DNA of 64,000 bases, from positions 485,021-549,020 of the forward strand of contig NZ_BLVO01000016.1 of NCBI RefSeq assembly GCF_013340285.1, written 5' to 3'. The stretch is from Desulfovibrio subterraneus (GTDB taxonomy: Bacteria; Desulfobacterota; Desulfovibrionia; Desulfovibrionales; Desulfovibrionaceae). The translations under genes and the position numbers were made by a program. Every line of letters begins with the position of its first letter. Positions within the stretch are counted from its first letter, which is position 1. Under the pieces are notes generated by a model. It was not told the origin of the DNA. It saw only the letters and a list, made by a program, of their open reading frames with translations, and made no database searches. Below are positions 7,246 through 15,915 of the stretch, in pieces.

Positions 7246-8667
7246 ATGCCAACCATCACCATCATAGGAGCAGGTCCCGGCGGCCATATCGCAGCCTTTG
7301 AAGCCGCACGCCGCGGAGCTGCCGTCACGCTGGTCGAAAAGGCTGAAGTAGGCGGTACCTGCCTGAATACGGGGTGTATTCCTACCAAGACCATCAAGGC
7401 TTCGGCAGAGGCACTCGAATCTGCCGCCCGTCTTGCCGAATTCGGCATTACCACGTCCGCAGAGGCCGGTGCCATAAGTTTCAAGGCTGACATGCCTGCT
7501 ATCGTCGCCCGCAAGGAGCGCGTGCGCAAGGTGCTGTGCGGCGGTCTGGAAAAGACCTGCGCGGCCCTCAAAATCCGCCTTGTGCGCGGTGCTGCAGAGC
7601 TTGGTGCCGACCGTACCGTGCTTGTGCACACCGCAGAAGGCACCGAGACGGTGAAGAGCGATGCCGTCATCATCGCCACCGGCTCCAGAACCCTTGATCT
7701 GCCTTCGCTGCCCGTTGATCACAAGTTCATCATAAACAGTGATGACGCGCTGAATCTCGACCACGTTCCCGCCCGCATGGTCATCGTGGGCGGCGGGGTC
7801 ATCGGCTGCGAGCTGGCGTTCATCTACCGTGCTTTCGGCGCACAGGTAACGGTTGTGGAAGGTCTGAACCGCCTGCTCCCCATTCCTTCAGTGGATGAGG
7901 ACATGAGCCGCCTTCTGCAGCGCGAAGCCAAGAAACACGGCATTCGCGTGGAACTCGCCAAGACCGTGAAGAGCGCCACCGTTGCAGACGGCAAGGTGAC
8001 CTGCGTGCTCGGCCCCTCGCCCTTTGTGGAAGGCGCCACCGGCGCTGATTCCACCCTTGAGGCCGATATGGTGCTGGTTGCCGTGGGCCGCACGCCCAAT
8101 ACCGAAGGGCTGAAGCTGGCTGAAGCCGGAGTGGAAACTGATGCCCGCGGCTGGATCAAGGCTGACATGGGCATGCGCACCACAGCTGACGGCATTTACG
8201 CCATAGGCGATGCGCTCGGACCCGCCCGCGTCATGCTGGCGCATGTGGCTTCCGCAGAAGGGCTGTGCGCTGTTGCCAACTGTTTCGGCGAAGACAGAAA
8301 GCTGGAGTACGGCGTTATTCCCGCAGGCATTTTCACCTCTCCCGAAATCGGCACCGTGGGCCTCTCCGAAGCGGATGCTGTAAAGCAGGGCATTGAGTTC
8401 CGTTCGCAGGTCTTCCAGTTCCGCGAGCTGGGCAAGGCACAGGCCATGGGCGAACTGCCCGGCATGTTCAAGCTGATCTGCGAAAAGAACAGCGGCCGCA
8501 TTCTGGGCGCACATATCGCCGGTGCCCACGCCACCGACCTTATCGCCGAAGCCGCGCTTGCCATGGAAAAGGGGCTTACGGCCTCTGACCTTGCCCACAC
8601 CATTCATGCGCACCCCACGCTGGCCGAAGGCCTGTACGAAGCCGCAGAAGGCTGGCTGCGCGGCTAA
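7246..8667 (+). CDS. lpdA: Dihydrolipoyl dehydrogenase
   Basis: A 473-residue FAD/NAD(P) disulfide oxidoreductase that reoxidises or reduces protein-bound lipoamide. It shows an N-terminal FAD motif IIGAGPGGHIAAFEA, the redox-active disulfide GGTCLNTGCIPTK (C39/C44), a central NAD-binding GGGVIGCELAF, the second FAD motif ..YAIGDA, and the C-terminal interface with the catalytic His-Glu pair (HAHPTLAEGLYEA). All key residues are present and the length is normal. The start follows AGAGGAAGAGC. Its dedicated place between an OsmC protein and an H protein, with no 2-oxo acid dehydrogenase or glycine decarboxylase nearby, is the unusual point. It could run in the NADH-to-lipoyl direction to supply reductant. 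Confidence 0.95.
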   Translation: MPTITIIGAGPGGHIAAFEAARRGAAVTLVEKAEVGGTCLNTGCIPTKTIKASAEALESAARLAEFGITTSAEAGAISFKADMPAIVARKERVRKVLCGGLEKTCAALKIRLVRGAAELGADRTVLVHTAEGTETVKSDAVIIATGSRTLDLPSLPVDHKFIINSDDALNLDHVPARMVIVGGGVIGCELAFIYRAFGAQVTVVEGLNRLLPIPSVDEDMSRLLQREAKKHGIRVELAKTVKSATVADGKVTCVLGPSPFVEGATGADSTLEADMVLVAVGRTPNTEGLKLAEAGVETDARGWIKADMGMRTTADGIYAIGDALGPARVMLAHVASAEGLCAVANCFGEDRKLEYGVIPAGIFTSPEIGTVGLSEADAVKQGIEFRSQVFQFRELGKAQAMGELPGMFKLICEKNSGRILGAHIAGAHATDLIAEAALAMEKGLTASDLAHTIHAHPTLAEGLYEAAEGWLRG

Positions 8668-8710
8668 GGCCACGGGCTCTGCAACCGCACGCAATCATAA
8701 AGGAAATATC

Positions 8711-9100
8711 ATGAGCGAACTTACCTTTCCCGACGACATTCTCTACCATCCCGAACATACCTGGGTACGCATTGCAGACGATAACACTGCCGTAGTGGGT
8801 ATCACGGATTTTGCGCAGGAGCAGCTGGGCGAAGTTGCTTTTGTGGACCTGCCTTCTGCCGGTGCCGCCTTTGGTGCCGGTGATGAATTCGGCACCGTGG
8901 AATCCATCAAGGCCGTCAGCAGTCTGCATATGCCCATCACCGGCACGGTGACCGAAGTGAACGAAGCCCTTGGCAGCGATCCTTCGCACGTGAACACTTC
9001 TCCTTACGGGGAAGGTTGGATGCTGCGCATCAGCATCGCGCCTGACGCTGACAGAACGCAACTGCTCAATGGCCCGGCATACGCCGCCCAGCTCAAGTAG
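8711..9100 (+). CDS. gcvH: Glycine cleavage system H protein (lipoyl carrier)
   Basis: A 129-residue lipoyl-domain protein that carries a lipoyl arm on a lysine in the motif GTVESIKAVSSLHMP (K67). N-terminal YHPEHTWVRI, GITDFAQEQLGEVAFVDLP and C-terminal NTSPYGEGWMLRI are classic H-protein sequences, and the length is normal. The start ATG 8711 has AAAGGAA upstream. It is the last gene of the OsmC-lpdA-gcvH operon and is followed by a terminator. No gcvP or gcvT is in the window, so this copy may serve as a general lipoyl shuttle for Lpd and OsmC rather than for glycine cleavage; glycine cleavage with subunits encoded elsewhere cannot be excluded. Confidence 0.95.
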   Translation: MSELTFPDDILYHPEHTWVRIADDNTAVVGITDFAQEQLGEVAFVDLPSAGAAFGAGDEFGTVESIKAVSSLHMPITGTVTEVNEALGSDPSHVNTSPYGEGWMLRISIAPDADRTQLLNGPAYAAQLK

Positions 9101-9172
9101 CGGCCATTCAGTAACGATACTCCCCAAGACTGGGCCCCACCGTCCCCTCCGGGTGGGAAGGCCTTGCGCCAG

Positions 9173-9204
9173 AGCGGCTTCCGTGTGCAGGAAGCCGCTT
9201 TTGT
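9173..9204 (+). terminator. Rho-independent terminator after gcvH
   Basis: AGCGGCTTCC (9173-9182) pairs with GGAAGCCGCT (9190-9199), loop of 7, followed by TTTGTTTT. It closes the OsmC operon and isolates the next sigma-54 unit. Confidence 0.85.
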
Positions 9205-9309
9205 TTTGCCCGCCGGGGAAATTTCTCTCCCCTTTCTTTGTTCCGTGGCCGCACTTGTGCCGCTTTTTGCGAAAAGGCGACGCGGCACCGGTCTGTCCGA
9301 CATGTCGCT

Positions 9310-9325
9310 GCGACAGGCGTGTCGC
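9310..9325. promoter_or_regulatory. Perfect enhancer-binding palindrome, copy 3
   Basis: GCGACAGGCGTGTCGC, identical arms to the sites at 6548 and 6619, extended by a flanking T/A pair. A half-palindrome GACATGTC lies just upstream (about 9299-9306). It is about 66 bp before the -24 box of the EamA gene. Confidence 0.75.
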
Positions 9326-9390
9326 ATTGTGTGCGGTTCTGACCCGCTGTTCCAATGAATACTATGTGAAATTTCGAATGGTTATCGGTT

Positions 9391-9406
9391 TGGCGCGACA
9401 TGTGCT
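9391..9406 (+). promoter_or_regulatory. Sigma-54 promoter of the EamA-YitT unit
   Basis: TGGCGCGACATGTGCT: GG (9392-9393) and GC (9404-9405) with N10 spacing. This predicts a leader of about 200 nt before ATG 9620; I see no gene in that leader. Confidence 0.65.
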
Positions 9407-9619
9407 GTAGGCCGTGTGCGAGCAGGCCATGTGAAACCTTTCCCGAAGGCGACAGGGCCGCATCGCGTGACGATGGATTTCACGACCGGGATCTTAAACG
9501 GCCGGTGTTTTCAAACGTTTCAACAGGCATCCGACGGGGTGCCGACTCGGCATGAGTCCGGACGTGTCCTCCCCGGCCGCAGGGAAGACAGGAAACGGCT
9601 GGCCCACAGGAATCAGCAC

Positions 9620-10585
9620 ATGAACTGGAATACATTCAAGATGACGCACGTTGCAGGCTACCTTTTTATCGTTCTCAGCATCATCAACTGGAGCGGAAAC
9701 TTTGTTGCCTCGCGCGGTATGGCCAGCATGGGCGATCCCGGCACCCTGAATTTGCTGCGATGGGGATTTGCGACGCTGCTGTTCGTTCCCTTCGGCATAC
9801 GCGCGCTGTGGCAGGAGCGGTCAGAAGTCATCAAGCTGTTCATTCCGCTTTCCGTCATTGCGCTGTGCGGCATATCCCTGTTTGATACGTTGATCTTTCT
9901 GGCAGGGCACACCTCTGCCGCACTGAACATGTCGCTTATTTCCACACTCTCTCCCTTGCTGACCGCGCTGACGGCTCAGTGTTTTCTGGGTGAGAAGTTC
10001 CATAGCCGCATGTATGTGGGCATTGGCGTGAGTTTTCTCGGCGTCTGCCTGCTGGTGACCAACGGCGATCTGATGCGGCTGGCCACCATGGAATTTGCCT
10101 CCGGCGATATCATCATTCTCATGACCGCGCTCATGAGCGCCGTATACAACCACACCCTCAAGCTGGTCACCGACAGGGTGAGCCAGACCACTCTGCTCAT
10201 GGCCATCTGCCTGCTGGGGAGCATATACCTGATCCCCGTGGCGCTCTGGGAAGGCGGCGGCACCATTGTCATGCCCGAAATGAGCTCTGCCCTTGTGTGG
10301 TCGCTGGTCTATCTGGCCGTGTTTGCCTCGCTGCTGTGCTACCTGCTCTGGAACATGGCCGTGCAGGTGCTCGGTGCCACCAAGACTGCCATGTTCTACT
10401 ATACCCTGCCGCCAGTGAGCGGTTTTGCCGCATGGCTTGTTCTGGGCGAACCGGTAACCGTGGCCCAGCTGCTCAGCGGGGGTATTATTCTTGCGGGTAT
10501 CATCATTGCCCTTTATGCTAAGACGCCAAGATGGATGAGGATAAAGGTGGCGCCACATGAACAGTTCGCTCAAAACACTGAGTAA
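9620..10585 (+). CDS. EamA/DMT-superfamily transporter
   Basis: A 321-residue inner-membrane protein with about ten hydrophobic helices arranged as two EamA repeats. Recognisable features include IINWSGNFVASRGMA near the N-terminus and LLCYLLWNMAVQVLGATKTAMFYYTLPPVSGFAAWLVLGEPVT, the usual second-repeat signature. Members mainly export amino acids or other metabolites. I chose ATG 9620, which has AGGAA 7 bp upstream; the frame is open back to 9416, but those codons overlap the sigma-54 promoter region. It overlaps the following YitT gene by 29 bp. Within the regulon it may export an end product or a toxic intermediate (inference). Confidence 0.88.
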   Translation: MNWNTFKMTHVAGYLFIVLSIINWSGNFVASRGMASMGDPGTLNLLRWGFATLLFVPFGIRALWQERSEVIKLFIPLSVIALCGISLFDTLIFLAGHTSAALNMSLISTLSPLLTALTAQCFLGEKFHSRMYVGIGVSFLGVCLLVTNGDLMRLATMEFASGDIIILMTALMSAVYNHTLKLVTDRVSQTTLLMAICLLGSIYLIPVALWEGGGTIVMPEMSSALVWSLVYLAVFASLLCYLLWNMAVQVLGATKTAMFYYTLPPVSGFAAWLVLGEPVTVAQLLSGGIILAGIIIALYAKTPRWMRIKVAPHEQFAQNTE

Positions 10586-11420
10586 TTCCCTTGTATGGAA
10601 TACCTTTCTGCTGATGCTCGGAGCATTTGTCTTCATCGTCGGCTACAACGGTATTGCCATGCACTACAACTTTGTTCCCGGAGCCTTGTACGGTCTGGCC
10701 GTGGTGGCGCATAGCGCCATCCCGGCCATATCGCTTTCGCAGTGGTATTTCATGTTCAACGTACCCCTGTTTGCGGCAGCGTGGACAGGGGTGAGCAGGC
10801 GGTTCTTCTTTCTCAACCTGCTGACCATGAGCGCCATTGCGTTGATGACCTCGTATGTGCAGCTTGATCTCGGCATACGCGACGGCATGAACGCCGCCAT
10901 TGCCGCAGGCGCCTTCATGGGAGCGGGCAGCGGCATTATTCTGCGTTCATATGGAGGCGGGGGCGGGCTCGATGTGCTTGCGGTCATCCTCAACCGCAAA
11001 TACGGCATCCGCTTCGGCGTGTTCTACTTTGCCATTAACGGGGCGGTGATGCTGCTGGCGCTGTCCAGATTCAGCTCGGATACCATTGTCTCGTCGTTCG
11101 TCATGCTGTTTATCAGCTCGGTGGTCACGGAATATGTGCTGTCGCTGTTCAACCAGCGCAAGGCCGTGCGTGTCATCACCCGCAAGGCGGACGCCATAGT
11201 CCGGCAGCTTACGGAGACCAGCAAGTTCTATGCGACGGTGATTCCCGCACGCGGCGGGTATTCCGGAGCGCCCATCGACATGGTCTATTCCATTACGGAC
11301 AACCTGCGCCTGCGTGCGCTTGAAGAGATTATTTTCGCCGTGGACCCGGACGCCGTTCTGGTGGTGGAAAACACCTTCAGCGTGCTCGGTGGCAAGATAG
11401 CCATTCGAAAAGAGTATTAA
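10557..11420 (+). CDS. YitT family membrane protein with C-terminal DUF2179 domain
   Basis: A 287-residue protein with five to six membrane segments in residues 15-190 (FLLMLGAFVFIVGYNGIAM, GAGSGIILRSYGGGGGLDVLAVI) and a soluble C-terminal domain (KAVRVITRKADAIVRQL..TKFYATVIPARGGYSGAPIDMVYSITDNLRLRALEEIIFAVDPDAVLVV spans it) of the DUF2179 type, which has a ferredoxin-like fold. The Gly-rich GGGGGLD is diagnostic of the family. Transport substrate is not established for the family. The 29-bp overlap with the EamA gene implies translational coupling, so the two likely act together. A strong bidirectional terminator follows. Confidence 0.88.
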   Translation: MNSSLKTLSNSLVWNTFLLMLGAFVFIVGYNGIAMHYNFVPGALYGLAVVAHSAIPAISLSQWYFMFNVPLFAAAWTGVSRRFFFLNLLTMSAIALMTSYVQLDLGIRDGMNAAIAAGAFMGAGSGIILRSYGGGGGLDVLAVILNRKYGIRFGVFYFAINGAVMLLALSRFSSDTIVSSFVMLFISSVVTEYVLSLFNQRKAVRVITRKADAIVRQLTETSKFYATVIPARGGYSGAPIDMVYSITDNLRLRALEEIIFAVDPDAVLVVENTFSVLGGKIAIRKEY

Positions 11421-11425
11421 AACCG

Positions 11426-11470
11426 CCTTCGTGGGCCTGCCGCAGCACCGTGGCGGCAGGCCCACGAAGG
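11426..11470. terminator. Long-stem bidirectional terminator
   Basis: CCTTCGTGGGCCTGCCGC (11426-11443) pairs with its complement ending at 11470 around an 8-9-base loop. There is no long T-run, but it lies exactly between the convergent stops of YitT (11420) and the MerR gene (11477). Confidence 0.75.
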
Positions 11471-11476
11471 ACAAGC

Positions 11477-12316
11477 CTAGCGCGAAACCTTGATAAGCAC
11501 TTCGGTCACGAACTGGTCACTGTTCTTGGTTGTCCAATAGTCGGTGACATACCGTTCGTACGATCCCCCCACATAGGAATAGCCGTATCGCTCGGCCCAC
11601 TTGAACATCTTGGTGTAGGTCTCGTTGATGGTTTCGTGCGGGCCTATGTGATAGCAGGCGGCCATCATGCATTCCCCGAATCGTATGGTGGTGCCCTCCG
11701 GTGCCGGGCGCAGGGGCTTCTGCATCACCACGATTTGCTTGGGGTGTTCGTCGGTCCTGTTTTTGAGGGAAAGAAAGTTGAGCATCACAGGGCCGGTTAT
11801 CTCCATATTCAGACTGTCCAGATAGTTGGTCCAGTCTATGTTGATGATGCTGCTCTTGAAGTCGTTGTTGAAGACCTGCTTCTGGTACAGGTACTCGGCA
11901 CCCTCGACATATTTGATGGCAACTTCGCGGGTGTCGGAGGCAAGCACCAGTTCTGCTTCCGTTATCAGGTCGTGCCAGCCCTTGATAGATACGTACTGCT
12001 TGTCTATTTCTCTTTGAACCCGCTCCAGCTCTTTGATCTTGTTGCTGAATGAGGTTTTGATGGAGTAGTAGTTCTGGCCGCTTTCCCTGTTTTCTTCGAT
12101 GAACCGGCGCATTTCTTCGAGGGTGAATCCCATCTGCTTGTAGAATTTGATGACGGGAAGGGTCAGCAGCGCCTCGTGCGAGTAGTATCTGTAGTTGTTG
12201 TAGTTCTGGCGCTCAGGGGTGATGAGGTTGATATCATCGTAATATCGCAGAGTTTTTCTTGAGACGTTACAGATGCGGCTGACATCTCCGATGGAATACT
12301 TCGCCTTGCAGTTCAT
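11477..12316 (-). CDS. MerR-family regulator with GyrI-like effector domain
   Basis: A 279-residue regulator. The N-terminal MerR helix-turn-helix and wing are clear (YSIGDVSRICNVSRKTLRYYDDINLITPER..), followed by a coiled-coil dimerisation helix (about 75-115) and a C-terminal GyrI/BmrR-type small-molecule-binding domain of about 160 residues. The layout matches multidrug-sensing BmrR relatives, which activate transporters by twisting promoters with 19-bp spacers. ATG 12316 follows GAGGAA; the longer open frame to 12364 is not needed. The neighbouring plus-strand AEC transporter at 12772 is the nearest potential target, but I could not find a convincing MerR-type promoter in 12317-12771. Confidence 0.9.
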   Translation of the reverse strand: MNCKAKYSIGDVSRICNVSRKTLRYYDDINLITPERQNYNNYRYYSHEALLTLPVIKFYKQMGFTLEEMRRFIEENRESGQNYYSIKTSFSNKIKELERVQREIDKQYVSIKGWHDLITEAELVLASDTREVAIKYVEGAEYLYQKQVFNNDFKSSIINIDWTNYLDSLNMEITGPVMLNFLSLKNRTDEHPKQIVVMQKPLRPAPEGTTIRFGECMMAACYHIGPHETINETYTKMFKWAERYGYSYVGGSYERYVTDYWTTKNSDQFVTEVLIKVSR

Positions 12317-12771
12317 GATATTCCTCTGTTGAAGCTGATAAAGTGGTTTCCGGCGCTGCAACAAAACGCGGCCGGTGCGTGCGTGCGAACAATGCCCGGC
12401 CGGAAGTCACTCCGGTCCGTCATGTCGCGTTAATATCTTCTGCATATCGTGTTCCAAAGTGTTGCATTTCTGCGGGCTTCAGCCTGATTACCCTTCCCGC
12501 ATACGCCTATGCCACGCGGACCATGCAATTCTGCCCTCTCTGGGAGCATCCTGTCCGGCCCTGTACCAGACGAGCTCTCCCTACCCCCCTCTTGTTCGGC
12601 GCTTTTCAGCCAGCTTTGGCCATCGGATACCCGCCGCTGCAATTGTTGTGTTACGATAGGTTGACTGTACAAATTGCGCATTGAAGAGATGGTGCTCTTC
12701 ATCTATGTTCGTGCAGGGCTCGGAGTGGCGCCTTGCTGTTTGTTCAGACAGTCAATTCGTATGGAGATAGA
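12317..12771. other. Gene-free divergent region
   Basis: 455 bp between the MerR gene and the AEC transporter. Short open frames are present but none has a plausible start site or codon pattern. It should hold both divergent promoters. I did not find a clear palindromic operator. Confidence 0.5.
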
Positions 12772-13668
12772 ATGGAGAATTTTGTTGTCATCGGGTTTTT
12801 CGTGGGGCTGGGCATGCTGTTCAGAAGGATCAAGGCGTTTCCCGACCAGTCCGCACAGGCCTTTAACATGCTGGCCCTGTACGTTGCCCTGCCCGCGGTC
12901 ATTCTGCTCAAGGTTCCCCAGTTACAGCTTTCCCGTGATATGCTGGTGCCTGCGGTGGTGCCCTGGGCCATGCTCATTCTTTCTGCTGCTCTGGTAGCAG
13001 GGGCTGGGCGCATGATGCGTTGGTCGCGCGAAACCGTTGGGGTGCTGCTGCTCATCGTCCCCATAGGCAACACGGCCTTCATGGGCGTGCCCATGGTGGA
13101 GGCCTTTTACGGCGGGCAGGGGCTGCCGTACCTGATCATCTACGACCAGATTGGCACGATACTCATCTTTGCCCTGTACGGGTCCGTCATGCTTGCCATG
13201 TTCGGTTCAGAGGGCAAGGTTTCTGCCGCCAATGTGCTCAGGCGGGCATTCTTCTTTCCGCCCACCATGGCACTGGTGGCAGGCATTGCCCTGCGCGGCT
13301 GGCCGTATCCTGAACCGCTGGTACGCGGACTGGGTTCGCTGGGGGGGATGCTTACGCCGCTGGTGATGACAGCCATAGGCTTTCAGCTGAGAATCCGGCT
13401 GAGTCCGGCCGTGATGAAGCCGCTGGGGTTTGGTCTTGCAATCAAGCTGGTGGTGGCTCCGCTGGCAGCCTTGGCAGGATGCCGATTGCTTGGCGTGCAC
13501 GGGCTGGCTGCCGACGTGGCCATTTTCGAGGCGGGTATGCCGCCCATGGTCACTGCCGGAGCTCTGGCCATTGCCGGAGGCCTGCTGCCCGAACTTGCGG
13601 CGGCGCTGGTCAGTCTGGGCATGGCGTTGTCGTTCATTACACTGCCCTTGCTGTATCTGATTATCTAG
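12772..13668 (+). CDS. AEC-family (auxin efflux carrier-like) transporter
   Basis: A 298-residue membrane protein with about ten helices. The family pattern of two bundles joined by a cytosolic loop is visible: MLALYVALPAVILLKVPQ near residue 40, GVLLLIVPIGNTAFMGVPMVEAFYG at about 85-110, and the C-terminal half with FEAGMPPMVTAGALAIAGGLLPELAAALVSLGMALSFITLP. Bacterial members export or exchange organic acids such as malate. ATG 12772 has GGAG 5 bp upstream. It converges with the ECF ATPase gene, with no strong terminator seen in the 100 bp between. Confidence 0.88.
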   Translation: MENFVVIGFFVGLGMLFRRIKAFPDQSAQAFNMLALYVALPAVILLKVPQLQLSRDMLVPAVVPWAMLILSAALVAGAGRMMRWSRETVGVLLLIVPIGNTAFMGVPMVEAFYGGQGLPYLIIYDQIGTILIFALYGSVMLAMFGSEGKVSAANVLRRAFFFPPTMALVAGIALRGWPYPEPLVRGLGSLGGMLTPLVMTAIGFQLRIRLSPAVMKPLGFGLAIKLVVAPLAALAGCRLLGVHGLAADVAIFEAGMPPMVTAGALAIAGGLLPELAAALVSLGMALSFITLPLLYLII

Positions 13669-13768
13669 TTGTTTCGTCTCAGGACATGAGACGTGTGGGG
13701 GCGTGCGTGATGCGGGTGACGCGGGTGCAGTGGTCGAGGGGCCAGCGAATGTCGTCCGCCACGGCAGG

Positions 13769-15775
13769 TCAGCGGGGAGGTGTTTTTGCACTTTCCGTCA
13801 GCAGGCGCTGCACCAGTCCTTCCGGTGTGATGGTGTGCAGGTGCATGCCGCAGCCTGTTGCCACGCGCACGGTCTGCGGCGGAAGCAGGCCGCATTGTTC
13901 CAGCAGAGGGGTGTCGGCAAATAATCCGGAAACGGGTCCCTGATAGCGGATATGCCCAGCCTCAAGGCAAATGGCGCGGCTCAGGTTTTCCGCCACGAAA
14001 TCCATGTCGTGGCTGATGACCACAACGCTCTTGCCGCACGTCGTCAGCTGGCGCATGGCAGTTTCCAGAAGGGCTATCTCCCGCGGGTCGAGTCCTGCCG
14101 TGGGCTCATCCAGCACCACGATATCCGTATCCATGGCCAGAATGGAGGCAATGGCAAGGCGCTTGCGCTCGCTCAGGCCAAGGTCGTAGGGATTACTGCG
14201 TTCCCTGCCTGCAAGGTCCATGGCCGCGAGGGCTGAGCGGGTAAGTTCGCTGACCCTGTCTTCTGCAAAGCCGAGATTGCGGGGGCCGAGAGCCACTTCA
14301 TCCAGCACCGTGCCTTTGCATATCTGGTCGTCCGGATTCTGGAACAGCAGGGCCACGTGTCCGGCCAGTTGCGCTATGCGCTGTGTGGCGGTGGAAAGTC
14401 CGTTTACCTGCACCGTGCCTTTGCAGGGCTTGAGCAGGCCGTTGAAATGCCGCACCAGCGTGCTTTTGCCGGAGCCGTTATGCCCGAGCAGGGCAATGGT
14501 TTCGCCTTGTCCGTTCTGCGTTGCCCCGCCTATGCGAAGGGTGATGTCCGTGAGTACCTGCGGCCCGTTGCCGTATTCGAAGCATACCCCGTTCAGGACA
14601 ATGCCTTTGATGTTGGCTGAGCTCGTTTCTGCATCTGGGCCAGTAGCAACTCCGACAGTAATTCCGGCAGCAATTTGAGCATCCCTTCTGGTGGCCGCCT
14701 CAGAACGTGGTTCAGAACTCGGCTCAAAAATTGGCGCAGAATCCTGCCGGGCATCCATATCTGTTTCCTCTGCCGTGACAGAGTGAGCAGGCTGGCAAAC
14801 TTCGTTTCTGCGGTTCGCAAAATGCTGCAGGCCCTCCAGCGTTTCCTCAAGGCAGACAGGCAACGGTTGTTCATCCGTTTCCGCAGGTGTGCAGCCCGTG
14901 CGCCACAGCCCGTGGCTGTGGGCCAGCCCTGCTATTCTGGTGTATCGCGACCAGTTCAGCCCTGCCTCGCGAAGGTGCGGCGAGGTGAGCACCTGACGGG
15001 GCGGGCCATCCATGGCGACTGTTCCTTCATGCAGCACGACAATTCTGTCGGCCTGTGCGGTCATGGCATCGGGGCGTTGTCCGGCCAGTATGACGGTGCG
15101 ACCCTCGTCGCATAAGCGCCGCAGCAGGTACAGCACCTCCTGCTCGCCTGCGGGGTCCAGAAATGTTGTAGGCTCGTCCAGCACCAGAACGGGGCTGTTG
15201 CCCGCAACGGCCGCCGCCAGCATGACGCGTTGCAGCTGCCCGCCGGAAAGATGGTGGGGAGAATGGTCCGCCAGCGCTTCAAGCCCGGTCTGGCACAGGG
15301 CGGCATCGACCCGTTGCAGCATCTCTGCCCGTTCCACCCCCCTGTTCTCCAGCGCAAAGGCCACCTCTTCCCGCACGGTGAAGCGTACGCCGGAAAGCTG
15401 CTGCTCAGGCTTCTGCATTACAAGGGTGAGGTGTTTTGCCAGCTCGGCCACCCGCAGCGCCCCAGCATCATTGCCGCAGATGTGCACGCTGCCCTGAACC
15501 GTGCCGGAAAGCAGGTGCGGAATGACTCCGGCAAGGGCGTGGCAGAGCGTGGATTTGCCGGCGTTGTTGGCGCCGGCCAGCACCACGAATTCTCCGTGGC
15601 CTATGCGCAGACTGACATCGCGCAGGGACGGTGCTGTGGCTCCGGCATAGGTGAAGCTGAAGGAGTCGACCACCACCTGTGTATCGGAACTCGGAGAATG
15701 CGCGTTCTGATGGGCATGCTGATGTGCGTTCGGGCGCGCGGCAGTTTGGAGCGGGGGCGTGTTTTCAGATGTCAT
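13769..15775 (-). CDS. ECF transporter energizing subunit, fused A-A' ATPases
   Basis: 668 residues containing two complete ABC ATPase domains. The first is about 30-260 (Walker A GANNAGKSTL, signature LSGGQ, Walker B VLVLDEP) and the second about 390-610 (GHNGSGKSTL, signature variant LGLSERKRLAI, DIVVLDEP), joined by a low-complexity linker of over 100 residues. The second domain's signature LSERKR departs from LSGGQ, a common asymmetry in ECF pairs. It powers a vitamin or metal importer with the T and S subunits upstream. The long leader 15776-15915 between the T gene and this start is unusual for an otherwise tight operon. Confidence 0.92.
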   Translation of the reverse strand: MTSENTPPLQTAARPNAHQHAHQNAHSPSSDTQVVVDSFSFTYAGATAPSLRDVSLRIGHGEFVVLAGANNAGKSTLCHALAGVIPHLLSGTVQGSVHICGNDAGALRVAELAKHLTLVMQKPEQQLSGVRFTVREEVAFALENRGVERAEMLQRVDAALCQTGLEALADHSPHHLSGGQLQRVMLAAAVAGNSPVLVLDEPTTFLDPAGEQEVLYLLRRLCDEGRTVILAGQRPDAMTAQADRIVVLHEGTVAMDGPPRQVLTSPHLREAGLNWSRYTRIAGLAHSHGLWRTGCTPAETDEQPLPVCLEETLEGLQHFANRRNEVCQPAHSVTAEETDMDARQDSAPIFEPSSEPRSEAATRRDAQIAAGITVGVATGPDAETSSANIKGIVLNGVCFEYGNGPQVLTDITLRIGGATQNGQGETIALLGHNGSGKSTLVRHFNGLLKPCKGTVQVNGLSTATQRIAQLAGHVALLFQNPDDQICKGTVLDEVALGPRNLGFAEDRVSELTRSALAAMDLAGRERSNPYDLGLSERKRLAIASILAMDTDIVVLDEPTAGLDPREIALLETAMRQLTTCGKSVVVISHDMDFVAENLSRAICLEAGHIRYQGPVSGLFADTPLLEQCGLLPPQTVRVATGCGMHLHTITPEGLVQRLLTESAKTPPR

Positions 15776-15915
15776 AGTCGTCTCGGGTACGTCTCAAGGA
15801 ACTCTCGGGAAAATTCAGATGTGGCTCAAGCCACGTTCATGCAGGCCGCTGTATGCTGTTGTACGCCAGTGAAGGCCTGCGTCATCGTAGTTGACCGGTA
15901 TTGGTTTGGGTCACG

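Noticed and set aside
6788-9100. Reading the operon as a glycine cleavage system
   Set aside because: Only H and L proteins are present, no P or T proteins, an OsmC gene leads the operon, and no glycine riboswitch precedes it.
9416-9619. Longer N-terminus of the EamA transporter
   Set aside because: The added codons begin beside the sigma-54 promoter and encode no membrane or conserved sequence; ATG 9620 has a good RBS.
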